Source: an uncultured Nostocoides sp. (lineage in GTDB: Bacteria > Actinomycetota > Actinomycetes > Actinomycetales > Dermatophilaceae). From it: a stretch of 64,000 bases of DNA. The notes under the pieces were generated by a model. It ran no database searches, was not told where the DNA came from, and saw nothing but the letters and a program-made list of their open reading frames with translations. The position numbers and the translations under genes were made by a program. The stretch is from the NCBI GenBank assembly GCA_937873315.1, contig CALMQX010000015.1, positions 1-64,000 on the forward strand, read 5' to 3'. Shown here piece after piece: positions 7,881-16,029 of the stretch. How positions within the stretch are numbered: the stretch's first letter is position 1; every line of letters starts with the position of its first letter.

Positions 7881-8833
7881 CGGGTCTCCTCTCGCCAATT
7901 GGCGATTCTGAGGTACACGACGACGACCAGCAGGATCAACACCACGTTGATGACTCCGGCGGCCGCCGACATGCCCACATCCTTCTCCTGGCTCTTGAAC
8001 GCCAACTTGTACATGAAGGTGATGGTGGTGTCATGAGTGAAGCCCGGGTTGCGGTCATTGAGCGTGTAGACAATAGGGAAGCTGTTAAAGACATAGATCG
8101 TGTTGAGCACAGTGGCTACCAGCATCGCTGGGCGCAGTAGGGGCAGGGTTACTCGCCGCCACCGCTGCCAGGGTGACGCTCCGTCCACCACAGCGGCTTC
8201 CATGACGTCATCGGGGATGGCGTTGAGCCCGGCGATGATCACGAAGATCGTGAAGGGCAGTGATACGAAAACTCCCACGACCACCATCGACGCCATGGTG
8301 AAGCGGTCGTCGCCTAGGAAGTCAATGGGGGTGTCGATGAGCCCGACGGTGGTGAGGACGTGGTTGATCAGCCCGTAGTTGTAGTCATACAGCAGCACGA
8401 AGAGTTGGCTGGTAATGACCAACGAGGCCGCCCAGGGCACAATGACCGCCCAACGCACGAATCGGCGCCCCGGGAACTGCTTGACGAGGAACTGCGCCAG
8501 GCCTAACGAGATGACGATCGTCAGCACGACGACGGCCACGACCCAGATCAGCGTGTTGGATAGGACCGTCCCGAGGTCAGGGTGAGTCAGGACGTTGCGG
8601 TAATTCTCCCCACCCGCTTCGCCTAGGCGCAGACCGGTAATGGAGTAGGACGACCGTGATGCGCTGACCAGCATGATTGCGGGGAGAAGGACCACACCCA
8701 CGATGAGCGTCAACGCCGGGAACAGCCAGGCCAGGGCAACCAGGGGATGCACATGACCGACGCGATGGGTGCGCCGACCCTGGCGACGCCCTGATGAGGG
8801 CGTCGCCAGAGCCGGCGAAGAAGAACCGCTCAC
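7877..8833 (-). CDS. Sugar ABC transporter permease, MalF type
   Basis: 318-residue inner-membrane permease, partner of the MalG-type subunit that overlaps its 3' end by four bases. A Ser/Arg-rich cytoplasmic N terminus precedes the first helix (VALAWLFPALTLIVGVVLL). The EAA loop is around DDVMEAAVVDGASPWQRWRR. The gene starts with GTG 8 bp after the stop of the solute-binding protein gene. Operon order is binding protein, MalF, MalG, deacetylase. Confidence 0.88.
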   Translation of the reverse strand: MSGSSSPALATPSSGRRQGRRTHRVGHVHPLVALAWLFPALTLIVGVVLLPAIMLVSASRSSYSITGLRLGEAGGENYRNVLTHPDLGTVLSNTLIWVVAVVVLTIVISLGLAQFLVKQFPGRRFVRWAVIVPWAASLVITSQLFVLLYDYNYGLINHVLTTVGLIDTPIDFLGDDRFTMASMVVVGVFVSLPFTIFVIIAGLNAIPDDVMEAAVVDGASPWQRWRRVTLPLLRPAMLVATVLNTIYVFNSFPIVYTLNDRNPGFTHDTTITFMYKLAFKSQEKDVGMSAAAGVINVVLILLVVVVYLRIANWREETR

Positions 8834-8841
8834 GGCCGGGT

Positions 8842-10089
8842 TCAGCCGCCGTTCGATGCGGTCTGCTGCAGCTTGTCGAGCACAGCCTTGGGGTCACCGG
8901 TCAACGCAGCACCGAGATTCTGCTGAACGGCCAACTTGACCTTGTCCCACGTGGGGTCGTCGGTCGGGGTCAGGTGCGCATTCGGCAGGGTGTCCAGGTA
9001 GACCTTCAACTTGTCATTCTTGGAGAAGTACTCCAGGCCCGTGGTGGTCACAGGGAGGAAGCCCTCCTTCTCAATGAAGGTATTGATCTGGTCCTTGCTG
9101 TAGTACAACTCGTAGAAGGCCTGTACAGCCTTCTGGTTGTTCGACTTCTTAAAAGCCATGAGGTAGTCCGTGACTCCGAAGGTCTGAGGTGTGCCGCCGT
9201 CAGCCTTAGTGGGCATCGGGGCCACCGCATACTTCACCTTGCCGTCCTTGTCCAGGGCACCGGCCAGGGGGCTAAACCCGACAACCATTCCCGCCTTGCC
9301 CGACTTGAACAAGTCGAAGGCATCCGCACGGTTGGTCTTTGCCGGGTTGTTCTGGGTGAGCTTCTTGTCCGCCAGGGACTTCATGAAGTTCAGCGTGTCA
9401 ACATTCTCGGAAGAGTTGATCGTCCACGCGCCATCCTTCTTCCAGTCGCCACCATTGTTGAACAGCCACATGGAGAATTCGCCCTGGGCTTCCTCCGGGC
9501 CGAGCGGCATCGCATACCCGACGTGACCCTTGGCCGTAATCTTCGCTGCGGCATCCTCCAACTCTGCCCAGGTCTTCGGCGCAGCCGCAATGCCCGCCTC
9601 CGCAAAGAGGTCAGTGTTGTAGAAGAATGCGCGCGCGCTGGACAGGTCCGGGAAGCCGTAGAACTTGCCTTGGTAAGTACCAGACTTCTGGAATGCGCCG
9701 AGAATGTCGGACTTCACGGCTGCAGGGAGCACCTCATCGCCGCTGTAGAGCAGGCCATCCTTGGCGTAGGACGCGTAGGCGTTCAAGTTGAGGATGTCCG
9801 GCGCTTGGTTGTTCTGGATCATCGTCGAGGACTGCTGGTCCAGGTTGTCCCACGAGATGACATTCACCTCGAGGGTGTAGCCGTACTTCTCTTTGTAGGT
9901 CTTGGCGAACGCGTCCCAGAAGGCCTTGGTGTTGTCCTTGCTGTACTCGGCCGCCACGAGCTTGATCGTGGTGGCATCGGCGCCACCTGACGCGCTGGTG
10001 TTCGTGTCCTTCGCACCGGTGCCTCCGCTGCAGGCCGTCAGCGCGAGCGCACCAATGACGCTCAACGCCGCGTAGTTGCGTGACTTCAT
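8842..10089 (-). CDS. Extracellular sugar-binding lipoprotein of the ABC importer
   Basis: 415-residue CUT1-type substrate-binding protein. The start ATG at 10089 gives a short lipoprotein signal, MKSRNYAALSVIGALALTAC, with lipobox LTAC, then a Gly/Ser/Thr-rich linker and a family 1 extracellular solute-binding fold (AFWDAFAKTYKEKYG, NAYASYAKDG, VGFSPLAGALD). An upstream in-frame start would spoil the signal peptide. First gene of the leftward importer-deacetylase operon; its promoter must lie in the 222-bp gap that separates it from the regulator gene. The ligand is inferred to be N-acetylgalactosamine or a related amino sugar from the neighbours. Confidence 0.88.
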   Translation of the reverse strand: MKSRNYAALSVIGALALTACSGGTGAKDTNTSASGGADATTIKLVAAEYSKDNTKAFWDAFAKTYKEKYGYTLEVNVISWDNLDQQSSTMIQNNQAPDILNLNAYASYAKDGLLYSGDEVLPAAVKSDILGAFQKSGTYQGKFYGFPDLSSARAFFYNTDLFAEAGIAAAPKTWAELEDAAAKITAKGHVGYAMPLGPEEAQGEFSMWLFNNGGDWKKDGAWTINSSENVDTLNFMKSLADKKLTQNNPAKTNRADAFDLFKSGKAGMVVGFSPLAGALDKDGKVKYAVAPMPTKADGGTPQTFGVTDYLMAFKKSNNQKAVQAFYELYYSKDQINTFIEKEGFLPVTTTGLEYFSKNDKLKVYLDTLPNAHLTPTDDPTWDKVKLAVQQNLGAALTGDPKAVLDKLQQTASNGG

Positions 10090-10184
10090 GTGTGAGTGCT
10101 CCTCGTTTCTTGGCCGGAAGGCCCGCACCACGGCGGCCGGCTATCTCCAACGTACGACGTGATCCGCTGGCACCGCAAGAGCAA

Positions 10185-10215
10185 TCGTGATTACTTCTTT
10201 CAGAGAATAGTCACA
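10185..10215. promoter_or_regulatory. Candidate operator upstream of the importer operon
   Basis: Within the 222-bp gap between the binding-protein gene and the regulator gene lies an imperfect inverted repeat, GTGATTA ... TAGTCAC, with the CTTTC pentamer inside the spacer. DeoR-type amino-sugar regulators of the AgaR kind recognise CTTTC-containing sites in enterobacteria, but one pentamer is weak evidence. A doubled GAGTGCGCGC lies further right (about 10269 and 10288) and may be the end of the regulator transcript. Confidence 0.3.
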
Positions 10216-10311
10216 AATGAGCAACGCTCGGAGCGCGGTCGGACAAGCAAGGAGTTGGGAGCCGTTAACGCGAGTGCGCGCACCCAAGGAGTGCGCGCGA
10301 TCCGGGCAGAT

Positions 10312-11160
10312 TTACACGCAGCGAACGTCCACGCCAAGGGCGCGGAGAGCACGCACTTCCTCGTGACCTTCAGCCGCACTGGTCACCAAGACATCCACCG
10401 CATCGGCAGCGCAGATGGAGGCGAAGGTGCGAGCGCCGAGCTTGTCGGCCGTCGCGACGACGATGCAGGTCTTGGAGCGTTCGATGATCGCCCGGATGAT
10501 GGCCGCCTCATCCTCAGCGCGGCAGGTCGCCCCCTCCTGCGCAGAGATCGCGTTGACTCCGACCACCGCTAGATCGAACCACAACTGGCCAACCATGAGC
10601 ATGGCCAAGGGACCGGATACCTCATAACTCTCGGGCCGAGCCACCCCACCCAGCGAGACAACTTGCACGTGGGGGCGCAACACGGCCTCCGACGCAATGT
10701 TGAGGGCGTTGGTGACCATCGTGACGGAGCCCACCTGCGAAGAGGTAGTTCCTGCCCGCTCGGCAATAGCCCGGGCGGCCGCGGTCGTCGTGGTGCCACC
10801 GTTGAGCGCGACCACCATCCCCGGAGTCACCAGCGAGGCGACCTCGGAAGCGATCCGATCCAGTTGCCCATCCTCCAGGCGTGAGCGGTACCGAAAGGGA
10901 AGTTCATAGGCCACCGAGGTGGCGACAACGCCACCGTGATTTCGGGCCACGAGTTGGCGATGGGCCAACTCGGTGAAGTCCCGGCGCACCGTGGCCGATG
11001 ACACGCCAAGGTGCTCGGCGGTCTCCGCCACACTCAAGCGCCCGTGCGTAGCCAGCAAGTCCAGGATGGCCGAGAGCCTTGCCGCGCGCGAGCGCTCTGC
11101 GCTCGCTTCGACCCCAGTCCCGCTCGATGGCCGCCCCGCGGCGACAGGAGGATCATCCAC
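10312..11160 (-). CDS. DeoR-family transcriptional regulator (AgaR-like)
   Basis: 282-residue repressor. The N-terminal winged helix reads ILDLLATHGRLSVAETAEHL then GVSSATVRRDFTELAHRQLV, the DeoR signature. The C-terminal DeoRC sensor domain (NGGTTTTAAARAI, VVSLGGVARPESYEVSGP, GVNAISAQEGATC) binds phosphorylated sugars. A ~25-residue unstructured leader precedes the HTH, so the GTG at 11160 may not be the true start. It sits between the importer operon and the divergent catabolic operon and probably represses both until an amino-sugar phosphate accumulates. Confidence 0.88.
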   Translation of the reverse strand: MDDPPVAAGRPSSGTGVEASAERSRAARLSAILDLLATHGRLSVAETAEHLGVSSATVRRDFTELAHRQLVARNHGGVVATSVAYELPFRYRSRLEDGQLDRIASEVASLVTPGMVVALNGGTTTTAAARAIAERAGTTSSQVGSVTMVTNALNIASEAVLRPHVQVVSLGGVARPESYEVSGPLAMLMVGQLWFDLAVVGVNAISAQEGATCRAEDEAAIIRAIIERSKTCIVVATADKLGARTFASICAADAVDVLVTSAAEGHEEVRALRALGVDVRCV

Positions 11161-11252
11161 GATGACTGAGAATACCGCGCAACTGACTTGTGCTGGATGC
11201 TCATGTATGAGTGAATAATGCTGTAATCAGTCAGAACCAATCAAGGAGCGTC
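11161..11252. promoter_or_regulatory. Divergent promoter region of the amino-sugar locus
   Basis: This 92-bp gap separates the regulator from the rightward catabolic operon. It contains CTCAT-GT-ATGAG (11200-11211), a 5-bp inverted repeat with a 2-bp spacer. It also contains TGACTGA at 11163-11169 and its exact reverse complement TCAGTCA at 11227-11233. AAGGAG (11243-11248) serves the GTG start at 11253. These repeats are candidate DeoR-type operators; no promoter boxes could be assigned with confidence. Confidence 0.4.
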
Positions 11253-12155
11253 GTGTCTTCCCATCTGGAGCAAGAGATCGCCACTCAGCCGATGGATTGG
11301 AGGCGCGTCGCGGGCCGGGCAGCGGATTTCGCGGGCGTCCTACCTCGCCCGGGAGAGCGAGTGGCGACGATCGGATGTGGCACCTCATGGTTCATGGGGC
11401 AGGCGTATGCCGGTCTGCGCGAAAGCTCCGGTCACGGCCTCACTGACGCTTGGGCAGCCAGCGAGCACCGACTCGCTCGAGGATATGACCGGGTCGTGGT
11501 CATCACGCGATCGGGCACAACGACCGAAGTCATCGCTGTGGTGAACCACCTTGTCGCCACCGGAACTCCGTTCGTCGCCTTGGTGGCTACAGCAGGGACC
11601 CCGGTCGCGCAGGCGGCACAGTCCGTTGGCGCACTGATCCTTCTTGACGATGTCGATGAGGAATCTGTCGTTCAGACCCGCTTCGCCACCTCTGCCCTCG
11701 CTCTCTTGCGGTCCGGACTTGGCGAGGACCTCGCCCCCATCGCCGAGCAAGCCGAAGCAGTACTCGGGGAAACTGATGAGACCTGTCTGGGCGAGGTGGC
11801 TGATGCGGAGCAAGTGACCTTCCTGGGCTCAGGCTGGTCCATTGGCATCGCGAATGAGTGCGCCCTCAAACTCCGTGAGTCCGCCCAGTTCTGGACGGAG
11901 TCTTACCCGGCCATGGACTATCGACATGGCCCCGTGAGCATTGCCGCGCCGGGTCGTACGACCTGGGCGCTCGGCACGGTTCCCGAAGGTCTCGCCGACG
12001 AGGTCCGCGCCACGGGAGCCCACTTCGAAAACCGGGACCTCGACCCGATGGTAGACCTGGTTCGAGTTCATCGGCTCTGTCTCATCAAGGCCGCGAAAGC
12101 CGGCGTGGACCCGGATAGGCCCCGGCACCTCAGCCGGTCGATCGTACTGACCTAG
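11253..12155 (+). CDS. SIS-domain amino-sugar-6-phosphate deaminase/isomerase (AgaS/NagB-II-like)
   Basis: 300-residue protein with two SIS modules like the isomerase half of GlmS. The first contains TIGCGTSWFMGQAYAGL and VVVITRSGTTTEVI (phosphosugar-binding Ser/Thr loop); the second contains FLGSGWSIGIANECALKLRE and the ESYPAMDYRHGP motif typical of GlmS and AgaS. It should convert galactosamine- or glucosamine-6-phosphate to the ketose phosphate plus ammonia. It is shorter than enterobacterial AgaS (about 385 residues). Start GTG at 11253 follows AAGGAG. First gene of the rightward operon; the ROK kinase starts 5 bp after its stop. Confidence 0.82.
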   Translation: MSSHLEQEIATQPMDWRRVAGRAADFAGVLPRPGERVATIGCGTSWFMGQAYAGLRESSGHGLTDAWAASEHRLARGYDRVVVITRSGTTTEVIAVVNHLVATGTPFVALVATAGTPVAQAAQSVGALILLDDVDEESVVQTRFATSALALLRSGLGEDLAPIAEQAEAVLGETDETCLGEVADAEQVTFLGSGWSIGIANECALKLRESAQFWTESYPAMDYRHGPVSIAAPGRTTWALGTVPEGLADEVRATGAHFENRDLDPMVDLVRVHRLCLIKAAKAGVDPDRPRHLSRSIVLT

Positions 12156-12160
12156 GCTCG

Positions 12161-13081
12161 GTGAGCGTGAGCCCCCTGCGCGTCGGCGTTGACATCGGCG
12201 GAACCACCATCAAAGCCATCGCGATGAGCAATGGTGCCATCGTCGATCGCACGTCCGAACCAACCTCCCGCGAAGGACTACAAGCGATCAGGGTGCAGGT
12301 GCCCGCCCTGGTGGAACGACTCGTCGGCGAGACCGGTGACGACCCCCGGATTGGGATCGTCGTCCCCGGGCTTGTGGATGATGCCACCGGGAAGTCGCTG
12401 TGGTCGGCCAATCTCGGCTGGCGGGATCTCGATGTCGTCGGCGAGGTCAGTGGTCGTGTGAGGGGCCAGATTGTCGCCGGACACGATGTGCGAGCGGGGC
12501 TCCTCGGAGAATCCCGCTATGGCGCCGGCCGAGGCTGGGACGACCTGCTTTTCGTTCCGCTTGGCACTGGGCTGGCCAGCGCGCTCATGCTGGGTGGCCG
12601 GGTCGTCTCCGCGGGGCCGTGGACCGGAGAAGTCGGGCATGTCCTCGTTGATGCTGAGGGGCCGCGCTGCGGCTGTGGTCGGCAAGGGTGTTTGGAGGCA
12701 TGCACCGGCGCGCGCGCAATCCAGGAACGTTGGCGGACCATGACAGGTCAAGAGGCGAGCGCTGAAGAGATCGCCCACAATGTTTTGGGGGGGGATCTGC
12801 GTGCGCGCCGGATATGGGACGACGCCATCGAGGAACTGGCTCGGGCCCTCGCCCTCATCATCGCAGCGACGGGGGTCGGTCGAGTGATTGTGGGGGGTGG
12901 CCTCTCCCGAGCTGGCGGGGTTCTTCTAGACCCGCTCAGCGTGGCGATATCAAGGCGGATACCCGAGGGTATGCCGTGCGAGGTCGTTCTCGCGGAACTC
13001 GGCCAGTGGGCCGGCGCGATCGGGGCAGCCGTGCTCGCTGACGAGTCTCGCTCCGATGGCCTGAGGGGTGGCCACGCGTGA
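12161..13081 (+). CDS. ROK-family sugar kinase (candidate amino-sugar kinase)
   Basis: 306-residue ROK kinase with the phosphate-binding DIGGTTIKA at the N terminus, GEVGHVLVD near residue 165 and the zinc motif CGCGRQGCLEA. ROK kinases phosphorylate glucose, GlcNAc, ManNAc or related sugars. Because the importer is an ABC system and delivers unphosphorylated sugar, a kinase is needed before the deacetylase, and this gene fills that step (an AgaK or NagK role). The GTG start is 5 bp behind the SIS gene, and its 3' end overlaps the PfkB gene by GTGA. Confidence 0.85.
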   Translation: MSVSPLRVGVDIGGTTIKAIAMSNGAIVDRTSEPTSREGLQAIRVQVPALVERLVGETGDDPRIGIVVPGLVDDATGKSLWSANLGWRDLDVVGEVSGRVRGQIVAGHDVRAGLLGESRYGAGRGWDDLLFVPLGTGLASALMLGGRVVSAGPWTGEVGHVLVDAEGPRCGCGRQGCLEACTGARAIQERWRTMTGQEASAEEIAHNVLGGDLRARRIWDDAIEELARALALIIAATGVGRVIVGGGLSRAGGVLLDPLSVAISRRIPEGMPCEVVLAELGQWAGAIGAAVLADESRSDGLRGGHA

Positions 13082-14019
13082 TCATCACGGTCACCCCGAA
13101 CCCGGCGTGGGATGTCACCTACACGCTGCCCGACGTTCGCTCCGGCGACGTCCACCAGATCGAGCAGGTCCGCGAGCGGGCCGGTGGCAAAGGCGTCAAT
13201 GTCGCCTCCGTGCTCACCGCGGTAGGGCGGGAGTCGCTGGTCATCGCACCCGTCGGCGGCCCGGTGGGCGAGCAGTTCGCGACCGATCTCCAACGCCGCG
13301 GGATCCCGACCGACCTCGTCTTGAGCCCGAAAGCGACCCGGCGATCGACAGCCGTCGTGGACCAGATCCGCACCACCGTCCTCAACGAGGCAGGCCCCAG
13401 ACAGCCCGCCCAGGTGTGGACCGAGCTCGTCACGGCTGTCCGTCGACACCTGCCCGACACGGATGCACTCGTGGTGTCAGGCAGCCTGCCTCCACGGGCG
13501 CCCGATGACCTGCTCCGGACCTTGGTCGAACTGGGGCACGCCCTGCACCGGCCGGTCATCCTCGATGCACGGGGACCAGCCCTTCAACGCGCTTTGAGCA
13601 GCGCCCCCGACCTGGTTAAGCCCAATGCTGCGGAAGCCACCGAAACCACCGGCGAGCGGGACCCCGTTGCGGCGGCCAGGGCCTTAGTGAGTGCCGGAGC
13701 CCGCGCGGCCGTAGTGTCTCGCGGCGCTCAGGGCGTGGTGCTCATCACCGAGGATGGTCTTGCCCTCACGGCCTACCTGAATCGATCGTTGTCGGGCAAT
13801 CCCACCGGGGCGGGTGATGCGCTCACCGCAGCCCTCGCCGCCGCCATTGCTGACGGGAGCCGCAGTGGGCGAAACCTCAGCCGCGAAGACTGGCGGGAAG
13901 CACTGCGCCATGGGGTGAGTTGGTCCGCGGCGGCGGTCTTGGCCCCCATGGCTGGCATGGTCGACTCGCAGACCATCGCTGATGTCGTGGTAGATGTCGT
14001 CATCAAGGAGCTCATGTGA
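13078..14019 (+). CDS. PfkB-type hexose-phosphate kinase (tagatose-6-P or fructose-1-P kinase)
   Basis: 313-residue kinase of the FruK/LacC branch. It begins MIITVTPNPAWDVTY, has the RAGGKGVNVA substrate-side motif near residue 35 and the anion-hole/catalytic signature NPTGAGDALTAAL near residue 240. Members phosphorylate tagatose-6-phosphate, fructose-6-phosphate or fructose-1-phosphate. Between a SIS deaminase and a class II aldolase, tagatose-6-phosphate is the most coherent substrate. It overlaps both neighbours by GTGA, so the whole operon is translationally coupled. Confidence 0.85.
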   Translation: MIITVTPNPAWDVTYTLPDVRSGDVHQIEQVRERAGGKGVNVASVLTAVGRESLVIAPVGGPVGEQFATDLQRRGIPTDLVLSPKATRRSTAVVDQIRTTVLNEAGPRQPAQVWTELVTAVRRHLPDTDALVVSGSLPPRAPDDLLRTLVELGHALHRPVILDARGPALQRALSSAPDLVKPNAAEATETTGERDPVAAARALVSAGARAAVVSRGAQGVVLITEDGLALTAYLNRSLSGNPTGAGDALTAALAAAIADGSRSGRNLSREDWREALRHGVSWSAAAVLAPMAGMVDSQTIADVVVDVVIKELM

Positions 14020-14852
14020 CCCTCGTATCCCTGACCGTCGCCCTCGCCGAAACGAAGCGACGCGGTGGCGCACTGGCAGCATTCAATGTCATCCAGATCG
14101 AGCACGCTGAGGCCTATGCCGCGGCCGCCGCTCAGACCGACCTCCCCGTCGTGATGCAGATCAGCGAGAACTGCGTCCGCTACCACGGCGCCCTGAAGCC
14201 CATCGGTCTCGCGGCCCTGGCGATCGCCGAAGCCGCTCCCCAACCCGTGGTCGTCCATCTCGACCACGCCGAGGACACCGCACTCGTTGACCAAGCGGTG
14301 GAACTCGGCTTCACCTCGGTGATGTTCGACGGGTCCCGGCTGCCTGACGCCCGTAATCGACTGGAAACCGCCGCGGTCGTTGCGCGATGTCACGCGGCGG
14401 GTGTCACTGTCGAGGCAGAACTTGGCGAGGTCGGCGGCAAGGACGGCGTCCATGCACCGGGCGTTCGCACCGATCCGCACGATGCCGCCCGATTCGTTGC
14501 CGACACCGGGGTGGACGCCCTTGCGGTCGCCGTGGGTAGTTCGCACGCCATGGTGGACCGGGTTGCCGTACTCGACAATGAACTGATCGCCCAGCTCGCC
14601 GCCCAGGTGCCGGTTCCCTTAGTGCTGCACGGGTCATCTGGTGTGCCGGACGACGGTCTGGTGGCGGCGGTCCGGGCTGGCATGGCCAAGGTGAATATCG
14701 CCACCCACCTCAACCACGTCTTTACCGAGGCGATGGTCCAGCGACTCACTGAGCGTCCCTCGGTCGACACCCGCCGCTATCTCGGCGCCGGACGCGATGC
14801 GGTAGCAACAGAGTCCGCTCGGTTGATGCGTATGCTCGCGCTCCACGACTAA
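14016..14852 (+). CDS. Class II aldolase, tagatose/fructose-1,6-bisphosphate type
   Basis: 278-residue zinc aldolase. Motifs: AFNVIQIEHAEAYAAAA near the N terminus, VVVHLDHAED (catalytic Asp and zinc His), FTSVMFDGS, VEAELGEVGGKDG (zinc/cation loop), SSHAMV, VLHGSSGVPDD (zinc His and phosphate loop) and KVNIATHLN. The length and the AELGEVGG segment are those of KbaY/GatY/AgaY-type enzymes. It cleaves the bisphosphate to dihydroxyacetone phosphate and glyceraldehyde-3-phosphate and closes the pathway. GTG start overlapping the kinase stop. Last gene of the rightward operon; the next gene is convergent. Confidence 0.85.
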   Translation: MTLVSLTVALAETKRRGGALAAFNVIQIEHAEAYAAAAAQTDLPVVMQISENCVRYHGALKPIGLAALAIAEAAPQPVVVHLDHAEDTALVDQAVELGFTSVMFDGSRLPDARNRLETAAVVARCHAAGVTVEAELGEVGGKDGVHAPGVRTDPHDAARFVADTGVDALAVAVGSSHAMVDRVAVLDNELIAQLAAQVPVPLVLHGSSGVPDDGLVAAVRAGMAKVNIATHLNHVFTEAMVQRLTERPSVDTRRYLGAGRDAVATESARLMRMLALHD

Positions 14853-14874
14853 GCGCCGCTCAGCCCGCAGAGCC

Positions 14875-16023
14875 TCAGGTCGACGGCTGGCCCAGCACGC
14901 CGCGCGCGAGCAAATCTGCGATCTGTTCCGCAGTGAAGCCACGGCCCAGCAGGTAGGCCGTGGTGTTGGCGCCCGCGAGCCGTTCCGGGCCCGGATCCAG
15001 CCCTGGAGTCTCCGAGAAGCGCGGCGCGACCCGGGGGAGCGATCCGGTCGACGTCGCGGCATAACTCCCGCGAGCCACACTGTGGGGATGTGCGGCTGCC
15101 TCCCCTGGCGTGAGAACCGGTGCCACACAAGCGTCTACGCCCTCGAATGCCGCGAGCCACTCCGCGCGCGTCCGGCTGCGGAATGCCGCGGTGAAAGCCT
15201 CCCGCTGCCCGGGCCACGTGCTCGGGTCCAGGTGCCTGTCCGGGCAGTCAACGCCCAAGACTCGACAGAGCTCGGCGTGGAACTGCGGCTCGAGTGCGCC
15301 CACGGCGATGAACGCCCCGTCCGCGCAGGCATAGGTGTCATAGAAGGGCGCCCCACCATCGAGCAAGTTGACCCCGCGCTCGGCCTGCCAGAGCCCGAGG
15401 CCGAGCAGCCCATGAATGATCGTCAGGTTCAGGGCAGCCCCGTCGACCATGGCCGCGTCCACCACCTGGCCCGCCCCGGTGCTGCCGCGAGCGATCAGCG
15501 CGGCCAGTACCCCGATGACGAGATAGGTCGAGCCGCCCCCGAAGTCGGCGAGCAGATTGGCCGGCGGCGTGGGTCGGCCCGTGCCTCCGGTGAGGTGCAG
15601 CGCCCCGGAGAGTGCGGCATACGTGATGTCATGGCCGGCCTGCTGCGCCATCGGCCCGTCCTGCCCCCAGCCAGTCATCCGCGCGTAGATCACCCGTGGT
15701 GCCCGCTCGCGCACCACCTCTGGCCCGAGCCCGAGTCGCTCCATGCGGCCCGGGCGCATGCCCTCGAGCAGGACGTCAGCGCCCTCCAGGAGGCGCAGGA
15801 TCACCTCGACCCCGTCCGGGGTGGTCAGGTCCACCGCGACCGAGGGGCGCGAGCGTCCCAGCCCCGCAGGCAGCGAGCCGAAGCCCGCAGTGCCCGGCAG
15901 CCGGTCGATACGCACGACCTCGGCACCCAACTCCGCCAGGATCAGCGCCGCATGCGGGACCGGGCCCAGCCCAGCGATCTCGACAATCCGCAGCCCAGCC
16001 AGCGGGCCCCGCGCGTCGCTCAC
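14875..16023 (-). CDS. CaiB/BaiF-type CoA transferase, alpha-methylacyl-CoA racemase-like
   Basis: 382-residue family III CoA-transferase fold. It opens with GPLAGLRIVEIAGLGPVPHA and carries GRSRPSVAVDLTTPDG, ADVLLEGMRPGRMERLG, GHDITYAALSG, LLADFGGGSTYLV and GGAPFYDTYACADG. This set is closer to alpha-methylacyl-CoA racemases (His and Asp acid/base pair in GHD and ADFGG) than to formyl- or carnitine-CoA transferases. The likely role is epimerising 2-methylacyl-CoA before beta-oxidation of branched fatty acids. It starts 6 bp after the pfp stop, so the two are probably cotranscribed, although no pathway link is evident. Confidence 0.83.
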   Translation of the reverse strand: MSDARGPLAGLRIVEIAGLGPVPHAALILAELGAEVVRIDRLPGTAGFGSLPAGLGRSRPSVAVDLTTPDGVEVILRLLEGADVLLEGMRPGRMERLGLGPEVVRERAPRVIYARMTGWGQDGPMAQQAGHDITYAALSGALHLTGGTGRPTPPANLLADFGGGSTYLVIGVLAALIARGSTGAGQVVDAAMVDGAALNLTIIHGLLGLGLWQAERGVNLLDGGAPFYDTYACADGAFIAVGALEPQFHAELCRVLGVDCPDRHLDPSTWPGQREAFTAAFRSRTRAEWLAAFEGVDACVAPVLTPGEAAAHPHSVARGSYAATSTGSLPRVAPRFSETPGLDPGPERLAGANTTAYLLGRGFTAEQIADLLARGVLGQPST

Positions 16024-16029
16024 AGCTGA

